A stretch of DNA of 47,911 bases from Beijerinckiaceae bacterium. GTDB taxonomy: Bacteria; Pseudomonadota; Alphaproteobacteria; Rhizobiales; Beijerinckiaceae. Below the pieces are notes generated by a model. That model was not told the origin of the DNA. It ran no database searches and saw only the letters and a program-made list of their open reading frames with translations. This document shows positions 25,887-33,370 of the stretch, piece after piece. How positions within the stretch are numbered: the first letter of the stretch is position 1; each line of letters opens with the position of its first letter. The DNA is taken from NCBI GenBank assembly GCA_025458025.1, contig JALOTF010000020.1:1-47911 (forward strand), in the 5' to 3' direction. Position numbers and translations under genes: made by a program.

Positions 25887-26795
25887 TCAGGTTGAGCGCT
25901 GCATCGCCTGACTCTCGGCCGCGATCTCGTTCAGGAGCTTCTGGGTCGGGGGGCTCACCGGGCGATCCAGCGGGTAACACACAACAAGATTGCGCATCGC
26001 CCATTCATCGGTGAAGCGCACGACATTGACTTCCGAATCCCGTACACCCGGCGGAATGGTGTTGAGCGGCAGCACCGCCACGCCTGCGCCGGCGGCCACC
26101 ATGCGGCAGACGCTCTCGAAGCTGCGCAGGCGCAGACGGATATTGATGCTGCGGCCCAGCCGCGCCGCATGGGTGAGGAGGAAGGTGTTGATCGCCGAGT
26201 GACGATCAAGCCCGATGAACCGCTCCGAGGTGATGTTTTCGAACGCGACGGATCGCGCCTGGCCGAGAGGATGCCCGATCGGCGTGATCAGCACCAGTTG
26301 ATCCACCCGGAACAGGGTTGCGGCAAGGCCATCGAGATTGGCGGTTCCCGCGCAGATGCCGATATCCGCGTCGCCGGCCCTGAGCGCCGAGGCAATGACC
26401 TCCGAGGTTTCTTCCTCAAGGTCGATCACGATTTCCGGGTGCCGCGCGAGGAAAGAGGCGAGGACATCAGGCAGGAAGCTCGAAATCGCGGTAGAATTGG
26501 CCTTCAGGCGAATGGTGCCGGAAATCCGGCCCTTCCAGTTCGCCACCGCGCCATCGAGCCGCTCGGTCTGCAGCACCACGGCGCGTGCGAGGGCCGCGAA
26601 TTCGAGCCCGTCCTGCGTGGGTCGCGATCCCCGCGCGGAGCGGGTGAGAAGCTGCACGCCCGCGCGCTGTTCCAGCGTCTTGATGCGTTCCGAAAGGGCC
26701 GAGACCGAGATGTTCGCGTGGCGTGCTGCGGGCGCGATGCCCCCGCGCTCGACGGCCTGAATGAAGAGGCGGAGATCCACGAGATCGTAATGCAC
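25887..26795 (-). CDS. LysR-family transcriptional regulator
   Basis: DNA-binding regulator of 302 residues with an N-terminal winged helix-turn-helix (DLRLFIQAVERGGIAPAA, then ISVSALSERIKTLE, about residues 7-45) and a periplasmic-binding-like effector domain. It starts at GTG 26795. It lies directly upstream of the 14-gene run in the same direction and is divergent from the CaiB-type gene, the usual place for a regulator of both. The P. aeruginosa itaconate cluster is likewise controlled by a LysR protein. The effector is probably a pathway acid or CoA ester, by inference. Confidence 0.92.
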   Translation of the reverse strand: MHYDLVDLRLFIQAVERGGIAPAARHANISVSALSERIKTLEQRAGVQLLTRSARGSRPTQDGLEFAALARAVVLQTERLDGAVANWKGRISGTIRLKANSTAISSFLPDVLASFLARHPEIVIDLEEETSEVIASALRAGDADIGICAGTANLDGLAATLFRVDQLVLITPIGHPLGQARSVAFENITSERFIGLDRHSAINTFLLTHAARLGRSINIRLRLRSFESVCRMVAAGAGVAVLPLNTIPPGVRDSEVNVVRFTDEWAMRNLVVCYPLDRPVSPPTQKLLNEIAAESQAMQRST

Positions 26796-26807
26796 AGCAT
26801 TCGCCTT

Positions 26808-26829
26808 TGCCGAAAGAAGACATTCGGCA
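26808..26829. promoter_or_regulatory. Candidate LysR operator between lysR and the CoA-transferase gene
   Basis: TGCCGAA, 8 bp, then TTCGGCA: perfect 7-bp arms in the 98-bp divergent gap. The arms contain the T-N11-A type spacing expected of LysR sites. It lies 12 bp from the lysR GTG, so binding would also repress lysR itself, and 64 bp before the CoA-transferase ATG, where it could act as an activator site. This is the only strong dyad in the gap. Confidence 0.55.
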
Positions 26830-26893
26830 TTCCGTCTACACCTGAGACCCTGTTTCCCGCTACCCTTGCCGCAAAGTCAGGAGAAACGCCCCC

Positions 26894-28036
26894 ATGGTTC
26901 GCCCGCTCGACGGTTTGCTGGTCGTCTCGCTCGAACAGGCCATCGCCGCCCCCTATTGCACGCGGATGCTCGCGGATAATGGCGCGCGGGTCATCAAGAT
27001 CGAGCGGCCCGATGGCGGCGATTTCGCCCGAGCATACGACACCCGGGCGCGCGGGCTTTCGAGCCATTTCGTCTGGACCAACCGCTCGAAGGAGAGCGTG
27101 ACGCTCGATGTGAAGAGCGAATTCGGTCGCAATGCGCTCGAAACGCTGGTTTCGAAAGCGGATGTCCTTGTGCAGAACCTCGCGCCCGGCGCGCTGGATC
27201 GCCTCGGCTTTGGCGCAGCGGCGATGCGCGCGCGTTTTCCCCGGCTCATCCATTGCTCGATCTCCGGCTACGGCGAAGGCGGGCCCTACAGCGACCGCAA
27301 GGCCTATGATCTGCTGATTCAAGCCGAGGCAGGGTTCCTCTCGATCACGGGATCGCAAAGCGAGATGGCGAAAGCAGGCGTATCCATCGCGGATATCGCG
27401 GCGGGGCAGGCAGCCTATGGCGCGGTGCTCAACGCCATCATCCGGCGGGGACGCACGGGCGAGGGCGACATCATCGACATTTCCATGCTGGAGGCGATGG
27501 TCGAGTGGATGGGTTTCCCGCTTTATTACGCGATGGATGGCGCGGCTTCGCCGCCGCGCGCCGGCGCGGGCCATGCCACGATTTACCCCTATGGCCCGTT
27601 CGAGACGGCTGATGGCGTCGTGCTGTTCGGCCTGCAAAACGACCGGGAATGGGATCAGTTCGCAACCATCGTGCTCGAACGGCCGGATCTTGCAGGCGAT
27701 GCGCGCTGCAAGGGCAATGCGGGCCGTGCCGCCAACAAGCCTTTCCTCGAAGGGATCATCAACCCGGTCCTGAAAGGCCTGACATCGGAAGTCGTTCTGC
27801 GCCGGCTGGAAGCGGCGGGTATCGGCAATGCACGTGTGAACACGCTGGCCGATGTCTGGGGTCATCCGCAATTGCAATCGCGCGCGCGGTGGGTGGAGGT
27901 CGCGAGCGAGAAGGGCGCGATCCCCAATATCCGCCCGATTTCCGGCCAGGGTTGGGAGCCGCGCATGGAGCCGATCCCCGCTTTGGGCGAGCATACGGAC
28001 GCTGTGCTCAATGAATTCGGCCTCTCCCCGGTCTGA
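26894..28036 (+). CDS. CaiB/BaiF-type (family III) CoA transferase
   Basis: Transfers CoA between carboxylic acids, typically from succinyl-CoA, by way of an aspartyl-CoA enzyme intermediate. The 380-residue protein has the family start PLDGLLVVSLEQAIAAPYCTRMLADNGARVIKIE and the catalytic Asp D139 in KAYDLLIQAEAG. The ATG at 26894 follows CAGGAGA. It is divergent from lysR and apparently monocistronic. In the context of the hydratase and lyase genes it is the likely activating step (for example itaconate, mesaconate or methylsuccinate CoA transferase). The known itaconate CoA transferase of P. aeruginosa is of this family. Substrate not proven. Confidence 0.9.
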   Translation: MVRPLDGLLVVSLEQAIAAPYCTRMLADNGARVIKIERPDGGDFARAYDTRARGLSSHFVWTNRSKESVTLDVKSEFGRNALETLVSKADVLVQNLAPGALDRLGFGAAAMRARFPRLIHCSISGYGEGGPYSDRKAYDLLIQAEAGFLSITGSQSEMAKAGVSIADIAAGQAAYGAVLNAIIRRGRTGEGDIIDISMLEAMVEWMGFPLYYAMDGAASPPRAGAGHATIYPYGPFETADGVVLFGLQNDREWDQFATIVLERPDLAGDARCKGNAGRAANKPFLEGIINPVLKGLTSEVVLRRLEAAGIGNARVNTLADVWGHPQLQSRARWVEVASEKGAIPNIRPISGQGWEPRMEPIPALGEHTDAVLNEFGLSPV

Positions 28037-28164
28037 GTGCGAGCATCGCAGCTGCGGGCAAGGCCTGTTTGGGTGCAATCGCGCCTGACTTGACCCGTTT
28101 GCTGATCGGGAATACCCGATTGGGGGCACGGATGCCCTGCCGGGCAGCACCACGCGAGGCTCGC

Positions 28165-28332
28165 ATGTCAGCTTCCGATCCCTCGAGCGAAGGACGCATC
28201 ACGCGGACGGATCGTGCTGTGTGGGGCGCCGGCCTTGTCGTGGTGATGGGCCTCGCTGTCGCGCTCTGGTCTCAGGCTGGCCGGGAGGTTTTCTCCGCCA
28301 TGATGACCGGCTTGCTTGCGCTCTGCTTCTGA
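28165..28332 (+). CDS. Small predicted membrane protein
   Basis: A 55-residue open frame with ATG 28165 and GAGG about 7 nt upstream. It has a polar N-terminus (SASDPSSEGRITRTDRA), one hydrophobic helix (WGAGLVVVMGLAVALW) and a second weakly hydrophobic end. The last 61 bp overlap the 3' end of the convergent glycosyltransferase gene. The open frame extends up to 28069, but that part is unlike coding sequence. I do not recognise a family. It could be an accessory subunit for the nearby glycosyltransferase or chance; codon use is compatible with a real gene. Confidence 0.4.
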   Translation: MSASDPSSEGRITRTDRAVWGAGLVVVMGLAVALWSQAGREVFSAMMTGLLALCF

Positions 28333-30245
28333 GCCCCGGCGTCACGTAAGGCGCCCAATCCACCCGCGCGCTTCATCAGGCCATGCGGTGTCTTCCGCCA
28401 CAGGAACGGATTGCGCGTGAGTTCGAACAACGCGCGCCACGCAGCCACGGAAATCAGGATGTAGATCGCCGGTGCAAGCAGCATGGCTGGTGCCAGGTGC
28501 AGAGATCGCCGCTCCGTCAGTGCGATGAGCGGCGGCATCGTTTCGAGTAGAACGGCCGCTGCGAGGCTCGCCGCGACCAGCGCATCGGAGAGCAAGATGA
28601 GGCTGTGTCCCTCAAAAAACGGCAGGCCCATATAAAGGCGCATCCCCAGCGAAAGCAGGCAGAGTGGCAAACCCAGCGCGCCAAGAACCACGGACAGGCC
28701 TGTGAAACTGATCGCCAGCATACGGAAAGGACCAAGTTCACCGAGAAGGTCGCGCGGCATTCGTGCCTGCACGATCAGCGTCTGCATCCAGCCCTTCATC
28801 CAGCGTGTGCGCTGGTTCAGCCAGGGGCGAAGCGTTGCCGGCAATTCCTCCCAGGTGGTCGAGGGGAGATCCTCGATCCGGTGGCCAAGCCGGGCGAGGC
28901 GGATGCCGAGATCGGCGTCCTCCGTGAGGTTCCACGCATCCCACGCGCCCACGCGCCGCAACGCTTCCGTGCGGAAATGGTTGGAGGTTCCGCCCAATGG
29001 CACCGGCCAGCCGAGGCGGGCCGCGCCCGCCTTCACCGTGTCGAACAAGGCCGCGTAATCCACCGCAAAACGGCATGCGAGCAGGCTGTCATAGGCATTG
29101 GCCACCGCGAGCCGCGCCTGAAGGCAGGTGACCAGCGGCCCCGCGACGGCGAAGGCCGCTGCCGCGCGCTTCAACTGGTCCGGGTCTGGCGCATCCTCGG
29201 CATCATAAACCACCAGCAACGTGCCCGTGGCGAACGGTAACCCGGCATTCAGCGCGCGCGGCTTGGTGCGCGGCTCGCCCGGGGGCACTTCAAGAATAAG
29301 GATACTGCCGGGAAGTTCGGAGCGCCGCGCACGGAGCGCATCCCGGGTTTCCGTGTCATCGGCCTCGATCAGCAGCAGGATTTCGAGCCTGTCACGAGGG
29401 TAATCGAGCCGGGCCAGATGTTCCAGCAGCATGTCGATCATCCCCGCTTCGCGATAGAGCGGCACGAGGATCGTGTAGGCCGGCAGCTTTGCTTCTGGCA
29501 GGGGCGGCGGCTCGGGCCGAGGCCTCCGGCTTGCCAGCGCCGAGATCACAGCCGTCATTGCGCCACCGATCAGCAGGGGCGCGAGGAGCAGCGGCACAAC
29601 CGTCATCAGCAGCACCGGGAAGGCGATGACCAGACCGAGCAGCGTGACAACCGCGAGCAGCAGCGCCAGCACCAGAGGACCGCGCATCCAGGGTTGCATG
29701 GCCTGCGGCCAACGCGCTGAAAAGCGCGGCGGCAATGTGTTGGCGGCGCGCTGAGCAATACCGTCCCCATGCGCGCGGATCAGTGCGTTGCAAAGGCTCT
29801 GGCGGCTCACAAGGGCCACGCGACCTGCCGGCGCGATCATCCGCCCCTCGGCCATCGCGCGGATCAGCGCCCCGTTTGGCGCGAGGATGCGCAAACCCGC
29901 CCGTCCGCGCTCCGCCGCACGATAGGAGCGCAGGCGCAGGCTCTCGCTGAGGCTCGTGTCCGAATCCGCCGGCGGCGCTTCATCGAGAAACACAAGATTC
30001 AGCCGCGCTGCGACCTCGCGCAGCAGCGTTTCCTCGTTCAGCCAGCCTTCGTGGAGGCCAAGATCGATGATGTCCGAACCCATTTCTTTGGCGCGGGCGG
30101 CCTCCTCCAGAAGGCGATCGCGCGTGAGGCCACAGGCCAGCAGTGCTTCGGAGAGGCGGAAAGTCGGTCGCCGAACAAGCGTCCTCTCACCCTGGAGACG
30201 AGCCTCTTCCTGGCCATATCTTGCAAGCGGGAAGGGCTTATTCAT
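28272..30245 (-). CDS. GT2-family membrane glycosyltransferase with N-terminal GspE_N/MshEN-like domain
   Basis: Processive-type glycosyltransferase of 657 residues. Residues about 28-90 (FRLSEALLACGLTRDRLLEE, GLHEGWLNEETLL, LNLVFLD) look like the MshEN/GspE_N fold that in other proteins binds cyclic di-GMP. Transmembrane helices lie at about 190-235. The cytoplasmic GT2 domain has D348 and D351 in YDAEDAPD, TED (441-443) and QRTRW (478-482), the full catalytic set of cellulose-synthase-like enzymes. Three or more helices follow. No partner export or polysaccharide genes are adjacent. It probably makes or exports a surface glycan under second-messenger control; the sugar is unknown. Confidence 0.85.
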   Translation of the reverse strand: MNKPFPLARYGQEEARLQGERTLVRRPTFRLSEALLACGLTRDRLLEEAARAKEMGSDIIDLGLHEGWLNEETLLREVAARLNLVFLDEAPPADSDTSLSESLRLRSYRAAERGRAGLRILAPNGALIRAMAEGRMIAPAGRVALVSRQSLCNALIRAHGDGIAQRAANTLPPRFSARWPQAMQPWMRGPLVLALLLAVVTLLGLVIAFPVLLMTVVPLLLAPLLIGGAMTAVISALASRRPRPEPPPLPEAKLPAYTILVPLYREAGMIDMLLEHLARLDYPRDRLEILLLIEADDTETRDALRARRSELPGSILILEVPPGEPRTKPRALNAGLPFATGTLLVVYDAEDAPDPDQLKRAAAAFAVAGPLVTCLQARLAVANAYDSLLACRFAVDYAALFDTVKAGAARLGWPVPLGGTSNHFRTEALRRVGAWDAWNLTEDADLGIRLARLGHRIEDLPSTTWEELPATLRPWLNQRTRWMKGWMQTLIVQARMPRDLLGELGPFRMLAISFTGLSVVLGALGLPLCLLSLGMRLYMGLPFFEGHSLILLSDALVAASLAAAVLLETMPPLIALTERRSLHLAPAMLLAPAIYILISVAAWRALFELTRNPFLWRKTPHGLMKRAGGLGALRDAGAQKQSASKPVIMAEKTSRPA

Positions 30246-30274
30246 GCGGGCACAGCCTTCGCGAGCGGCAACAC

Positions 30275-30303
30275 AGGAAAGGCCGCGCCAGAGGTAATGT
30301 CAA
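30275..30303 (-). promoter_or_regulatory. Possible sigma70 promoter of the glycosyltransferase gene
   Basis: On the minus strand TTGACA (30303-30298) is a perfect -35 hexamer, followed after 17 bp by TTTCCT, a weak -10. It would start transcription about 25-30 bp before the ATG at 30245. The -10 is poor, so this is tentative. Confidence 0.3.
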
Positions 30304-30428
30304 CAAAATCAGACACAAAAAGTGACGCCGATTTGCGACACTCATGGGGCTCGCCCGAAGTTTGCGCCATAGGGTAAGGACAGGTTCATTTTTTGGGCTG
30401 GATTTTTCGCCGGAAAAGCGTTATTCCA

Positions 30429-30480
30429 TATACTCACTTTGAGTATAAACATATCCTGCTTATGCTCATGATGAGCTTAA
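30429..30480. promoter_or_regulatory. Tandem NadQ-type operators upstream of nadA
   Basis: Two related dyads lie 42-93 bp before the nadA ATG. The first, 30429-30447, is TATACTCA-CTT-TGAGTATA, perfect. The second, 30460-30480, is TTATGCTCA-TGA-TGAGCTTAA with one mismatch. Their centres are 32 bp apart, about three helix turns, so two dimers would bind the same face. A shorter TGAGTCTCA palindrome follows at 30482-30490. NadQ is a predicted NAD-biosynthesis repressor of alphaproteobacteria acting before nadABC genes; assignment to it rests on context and general motif shape. Confidence 0.65.
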
Positions 30481-30521
30481 TTGAGTCTCAGGGGCGGCGG
30501 CGCCCGGGAAGGATCACGAGG

Positions 30522-31589
30522 ATGACCAGCGTTCAGCTTCCGGAAAACACTCCGGCGCCGAGCCGCAATGTGGAGCGGGACATCCTTCCGCGGCCCGACC
30601 TCACCTACACCCCGGAGGTGGCGGCGGAGACGGCGCATCTCTACGAGCGTGTGAAGCATATCGTGCCAAGCGTCGAATGGCCGTTTCACGCGCCCTATGT
30701 CGCTGCCATCAACCGCCTGAAGAAGCAGCGGAATGCAGTGATTCTCGCCCATAACTACCAGACGCCAGAGATTTACAACTGCGTGGCCGATGTGGTGGGC
30801 GACAGCCTTCAGCTCGCCAAGATGGCCGCGAAGCTCGATGCCAAGATCATCGTGCAGGGCGGCGTGCATTTCATGGCCGAGACCTCGAAGCTGCTCAGCC
30901 CCGAGAAGATGGTGCTCATCCCCGATCTGAAGGCGGGCTGCTCGCTTGCTTCCTCGATCACGGGCGCGGATATCCGCCGCCTGCGCGAGGCCTATCCCGG
31001 CGTGCCGGTGGTGGCCTATGTGAACACGAGCGCCGAGGTGAAGGCCGAGGTCGATATCTGCTGCACCTCCGCCAATGCCGTTCAGGTGGTGGAGAGCCTC
31101 GGCGTGGATCGCGTGCTCTTCGTGCCAGACCAGTATCTCGCGAAATACGTGCAGTCCAAGACCAAGGTGAAGATCATCGCCTGGCACGGCGCCTGCGAGG
31201 TGCATGAGCGCTTCACCGGCGAGGAACTGCGCCGCTATCGCGAGGCTGATCCCACCATCCGCATCATCGCGCACCCGGAATGCCCGCCGGATGTGATCGC
31301 CGAGGCCGATTTCACCGGTTCTACCGCCGGCATGATCGATTACGCCAAGGCGCAGCATGGCGGGAAGGTGCTGCTCGTTACCGAATGCTCGATGGCCGAC
31401 AACGTCGCGGCCTCGGCGCGGGATGTCGAGTTCGTGCGGCCCTGCAACCTCTGCCCGCATATGAAGCGCATCACGCTGCCGAAGATCCTCGACAGCCTGC
31501 TGAACCTTGAGCATCAGGTCGAGATCGAGCCGGAGCTTGCCGCCCGCGCCCGCCGCTCCGTGGAGCGGATGGTGAACCTCACGCAGTGA
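30522..31589 (+). CDS. nadA: Quinolinate synthase NadA
   Basis: Condenses iminoaspartate with dihydroxyacetone phosphate to quinolinate in NAD synthesis. In the 355-residue protein the [4Fe-4S] ligands are C140 (KAGCSLAS), C225 (WHGACEVH) and C311 in the CNLCPHMK block. NVHFMAE-like [11 protein letters not shown] and AHPECPP are also typical. The open frame starts at 30393, but that stretch covers the tandem operators, so ATG 30522 is the likely start (GAGG just upstream). nadB follows 116 bp downstream across a palindromic repeat. It is a single complete copy. Confidence 0.95.
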   Translation: MTSVQLPENTPAPSRNVERDILPRPDLTYTPEVAAETAHLYERVKHIVPSVEWPFHAPYVAAINRLKKQRNAVILAHNYQTPEIYNCVADVVGDSLQLAKMAAKLDAKIIVQGGVHFMAETSKLLSPEKMVLIPDLKAGCSLASSITGADIRRLREAYPGVPVVAYVNTSAEVKAEVDICCTSANAVQVVESLGVDRVLFVPDQYLAKYVQSKTKVKIIAWHGACEVHERFTGEELRRYREADPTIRIIAHPECPPDVIAEADFTGSTAGMIDYAKAQHGGKVLLVTECSMADNVAASARDVEFVRPCNLCPHMKRITLPKILDSLLNLEHQVEIEPELAARARRSVERMVNLTQ

Positions 31590-31602
31590 GGCGCGCATCC
31601 GT

Positions 31603-31694
31603 GTCATTCCCGACCGAGCTTTGGCTGCGGGCGGGAATCCATCCGCAATCTGAACATGGATTCCCGTCCGCGCATCCTGCGCGCCGGGAATGAC
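31603..31694. repeat. BIME-like palindromic intergenic element between nadA and nadB
   Basis: A 92-bp element of nested inverted repeats. The outer arms are GTCATTCCCG (31603-31612) and CGGGAATGAC (31685-31694). The inner arms are CGGGAATCCAT (31632-31642) and ATGGATTCCCG (31656-31666). All arms share the core ATTCCCG, so the RNA can fold either as one long hairpin or as two side-by-side hairpins. Elements built on TCATTCCCG/CGGGAATGA are widely dispersed in some alphaproteobacterial genomes. No second copy was seen in this window. Confidence 0.75.
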
Positions 31695-31705
31695 GGACGG
31701 AGACA

Positions 31706-33226
31706 ATGCCCTCCATTCTCATCATCGGCGGTGGCCTTGCGGGTCTTTTCACAGCGCTGAAGCTCGCGCCCTTGCCTTGCACTGTGTTGACGCCGGTGCC
31801 ACTTGGCGAGGGCGCATCCTCTGCTTGGGCACAAGGAGGTGTCGCTGCCGCCATCGGCGAGGGCGACAGCATCGAAAGCCATGTGCAGGATACGCTCGTC
31901 GCCGGCGCGGGCCTTTGCGACGAGACCATGGTGCGCCTGATGGTCTCGGAAGCGTCCGAGCGCATCCTCGACCTGCTCGAATTCGGCGTGCCCTTCGATC
32001 GCGATCTCGGGGGGAAGCTTGTGCAGAGCCGTGAGGCCGCGCATTCTCACAATCGCGTGGTGCGCGTGCGCGGCGACATGGCCGGCAAGAAGATCATGGA
32101 GGCGCTGATCGCCGCCGTCCGCCACACGCCCTCCATTCGCGTGATCGAAGGGGCCGAGGCGACGGAGCTTCTCACCGGCCCGGATGGCGCGATGATCGGT
32201 GCGCGCGCCGTGAAGGATGGCCGCACGCTGCGCCTTGAGGCGAGTCATGTCGTGCTGGCCACGGGCGGGGCCGGGCAGGTTTTCGCCGTCACCACCAACC
32301 CAAAGGAAGCCTGGGGCTCCGGCCTCGCCATGGCCTATCAGGCCGGAGCGCGCCTCGTGAACATGGAATTCGTGCAGTTCCACCCCACCGCGCTCGATAT
32401 CGGGCGTGATCCCGCGCCGCTCGCGACCGAAGCCCTGCGCGGCGAGGGCGCAAAGCTCGTCGACAAATCCGGTGAGCGCTTCATGCTGAAGCTCCATCGG
32501 GATGCCGAGCTCGCCCCGCGCGATGTGGTGGCGCGAGGTGTGTTCGCGTCCATCCAGTCCGGGAATGGTGCGTTTCTCGATTGCCGCGAGGTCATCGGCG
32601 CAAAATTCCCGGAGATGTTCCCGACGGTCTACGCCGCCTGCATCGCAGCGGGCATCGATCCCGTGCATGGGCTGATCCCCATCGCGCCGGCCGCGCATTA
32701 CCATATGGGTGGCGTCGCGGTGGATGCGGATGGCGCCGCAATCGGCGTATCAGGGCTCTACGCAGTGGGTGAGGTCGCGCATACCGGCGTCCACGGCGCG
32801 AACCGTCTCGCGTCCAACTCGCTGCTCGAAGCGGTGGTGTTCGGGGCGCGCGTGGCGGATGCCTTACGCGGGGTGAAGGCAGGCGCTGTCGAAATGCAGG
32901 ACGATGGCCCTGCGCATCCTACTCCTGCTGATGACGCCGCGATCTTTCAGGGCATCCGCAATCTCATGCAGGCGAAATGCGCGGTTCTGCGTGATGCCGA
33001 CGGCCTGCGATCGGCACGGGCGGACATCATGCCCCATCGGGAGCGCATCGGCCATGCCGGCGCTCTAGCGCGTATCGCGAGTTTGATGGTGGAAGCTGCG
33101 CTCTGGCGGGAGGAGAGCCGGGGCGGGCATTGCCGCACGGATTTCCCTGAGAGCTGGCCGGACAAGGTCTGGTCGACCGTGCACCGGGGCCGGGGGCTTC
33201 TCTCCGAGCACGTTCGCACCGTCTGA
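31706..33226 (+). CDS. nadB: L-aspartate oxidase NadB
   Basis: FAD enzyme that oxidises aspartate to iminoaspartate for NadA. The 506-residue protein begins with the FAD dinucleotide loop IIGGGLAGL (6-14). It then has SSAWAQGGVAAAIG, the family block HSHNRVVRVRGD, GGAGQVFAVTTNP, EFVQFHPTAL and, near the end of the FAD domain, HGANRLASNSLLEAVVFG. The C-terminal helical domain ends SEHVRTV. The usual third gene, nadC, does not follow; a hairpin and an opposing gene come next. Complete and normal in length. Confidence 0.95.
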   Translation: MPSILIIGGGLAGLFTALKLAPLPCTVLTPVPLGEGASSAWAQGGVAAAIGEGDSIESHVQDTLVAGAGLCDETMVRLMVSEASERILDLLEFGVPFDRDLGGKLVQSREAAHSHNRVVRVRGDMAGKKIMEALIAAVRHTPSIRVIEGAEATELLTGPDGAMIGARAVKDGRTLRLEASHVVLATGGAGQVFAVTTNPKEAWGSGLAMAYQAGARLVNMEFVQFHPTALDIGRDPAPLATEALRGEGAKLVDKSGERFMLKLHRDAELAPRDVVARGVFASIQSGNGAFLDCREVIGAKFPEMFPTVYAACIAAGIDPVHGLIPIAPAAHYHMGGVAVDADGAAIGVSGLYAVGEVAHTGVHGANRLASNSLLEAVVFGARVADALRGVKAGAVEMQDDGPAHPTPADDAAIFQGIRNLMQAKCAVLRDADGLRSARADIMPHRERIGHAGALARIASLMVEAALWREESRGGHCRTDFPESWPDKVWSTVHRGRGLLSEHVRTV

Positions 33227-33234
33227 AAACAGGA

Positions 33235-33266
33235 ACGGGTGCGCCGTCTCCCTCCGACGCACCCGT
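33235..33266 (+). terminator. Hairpin after nadB
   Basis: ACGGGTGCG (33235-33243) pairs perfectly with CGCACCCGT (33258-33266) around a 14-nt loop, starting 8 bp after the nadB stop. Only TTT follows a few bases later, so it may be a weak or factor-assisted terminator rather than a classical one. Confidence 0.5.
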
Positions 33267-33325
33267 CGCGTTTGGCGGGATCAACCGCCGCACTGCTCCT
33301 GAATTCTATCTATGCTCTTCTTTTC

Positions 33326-33370
33326 GCATGCTTTTCGCGATGAACCGGATTCCGTTTCACCGCAGCATGC
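33326..33370. repeat. Palindromic intergenic element, divergent copy
   Basis: GCATGC at 33326-33331 and 33365-33370 bound an imperfect palindrome with a central CCGGATTCCG. Its reverse complement contains GGAATCCGGTTC, related to the TTCCGGTTCGCG core of the element at 43010-43053. It abuts exactly the stop codon of the repeat-protein gene at 33371. It probably belongs to a dispersed small palindrome family of Hyphomicrobiales and may act as that gene's terminator. Confidence 0.5.

Noticed and set aside
28090-28118. Promoter TTGACC-17-TACCCG before the small membrane ORF
   Set aside because: The -10 is poor and lies in a small hairpin (ATCGGG/CCCGAT), so it is not strong enough to list.
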